5,771 nucleotides of DNA. Source: Bacteroidales bacterium. GTDB lineage: Bacteria; Bacteroidota; Bacteroidia; Bacteroidales; VadinHA17. Location of the stretch: contig WFRO01000461.1 in the NCBI GenBank assembly GCA_015486475.1, forward strand, positions 1 to 5,771, written 5' to 3'. Under the pieces are notes generated by a model. The model worked only from the letters and a program-made list of their open reading frames with translations. It had not been told where the DNA came from and ran no database searches. Positions 5,399 through 5,771 of the stretch are shown piece after piece (the first letter of the stretch is position 1; every line of letters starts with the position of its first letter). Position numbers and translations under genes: made by a program.

Positions 5399-5771
5399 AT
5401 GAAAACAAAATGGATGAAAATGACCACGATCTTTATGACGATCTTTCTGGCGGGGACACTGGCCTGGGCTCAGCCCCCCAAAGGCAAAGGCATGCCGATG
5501 ATGAAGTCACAACACTCCGGCATGATGCAGAAGATGCTTGATCTGACGGATGATCAGATAGATCAGATGAAGCAGCTCAACCTGGACAGGACCAAAGAGT
5601 CCCTGCCCCTGCGCAATGAAATGGCTGTTCTGAAAGCCCAGTACCATGCCCTGGTCACGGCAGAAAAACCTAACCAGAAGTCGATCAATGCCAACATCGA
5701 CAAGCAGACGGACCTGATGAACAAAATGATGAAACTGCGGGCAAAATATTCCCTGAAAATGAGGGATATCC
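5399..5771 (+). CDS. Exported Spy/CpxP-like LTxxQ protein, methionine-rich, C-terminus beyond the window
   Basis: ATG 5399 opens a frame that stays open to the window end (124 residues visible). Residues 1-24 are a clear signal peptide (basic start, hydrophobic TTIFMTIFLAGTL, AWA before Q25). The mature part carries LTDDQ at 49-53 within LDLTDDQIDQMKQL, followed by long amphipathic helices typical of the Spy/CpxP fold, a periplasmic ATP-independent chaperone or metal-binding family. Methionines are dense: six between residues 32 and 46, and more in LMNKMMKL. This could reflect copper binding or simply the helix-packing surface. The gene lies beyond the terminator, so it probably has its own promoter; TAATTTTT at 5377-5384 is a one-mismatch -7 box. 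Its position makes it a candidate target of the upstream sigma factor, but this is not shown. Confidence 0.85.
   Translation, partial: MKTKWMKMTTIFMTIFLAGTLAWAQPPKGKGMPMMKSQHSGMMQKMLDLTDDQIDQMKQLNLDRTKESLPLRNEMAVLKAQYHALVTAEKPNQKSINANIDKQTDLMNKMMKLRAKYSLKMRDI

Overview
The window looks like chromosomal DNA of a Bacteroidota bacterium, probably Bacteroidales-like. The evidence is the TAnnTTTG-type promoter boxes typical of that phylum, weak or absent Shine-Dalgarno sequences, a secreted DUF5060/DUF4038-type glycoside-hydrolase-like protein, and protein families common there. The taxonomic call is inference; no rRNA or marker gene is present.

Layout. At 1-1142 (minus strand, cut by the window edge) lies a cation-chloride-cotransporter-like (SLC12/CCC, APC superfamily) permease. 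A 136-bp divergent intergenic region follows. At 1279-2844 (plus) is an exported glycoside-hydrolase-like protein. It converges with, and overlaps by 4 bp, a family-4-like uracil-DNA glycosylase at 2841-3449 (minus). From about 3450 to 3764 there is a 315-bp gene-free stretch. Its left part is packed with three long imperfect hairpins and a 12-bp palindrome. Its right part carries a 7-bp inverted repeat and a perfect TAnnTTTG box.

At 3765-5277 is a three-gene plus-strand unit: an ECF-type sigma factor, a translationally overlapping small single-pass membrane protein that is probably its anti-sigma factor, and a membrane-anchored LTxxQ-family (CpxP/Spy/CnrX-like) periplasmic protein. It ends in a strong intrinsic terminator at 5286-5319. 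After it, a separate gene from 5399 to the window end encodes an exported, methionine-rich Spy/CpxP-like protein, also with an LTxxQ motif.

How the genes work together. The right half reads as an envelope-stress or metal-stress signalling module. The tethered LTxxQ protein is a candidate periplasmic sensor, the anti-sigma protein a candidate transmembrane relay, and the ECF factor the output. The Spy-like protein is a plausible target. The left-half genes (ion transporter, secreted hydrolase, DNA repair) show no evident functional link to one another or to the module. No tRNA, rRNA, CRISPR array, transposase or phage gene was seen. I found no clearly unprecedented system. The hairpin cluster and the sigma/LTxxQ module are the most interesting items.
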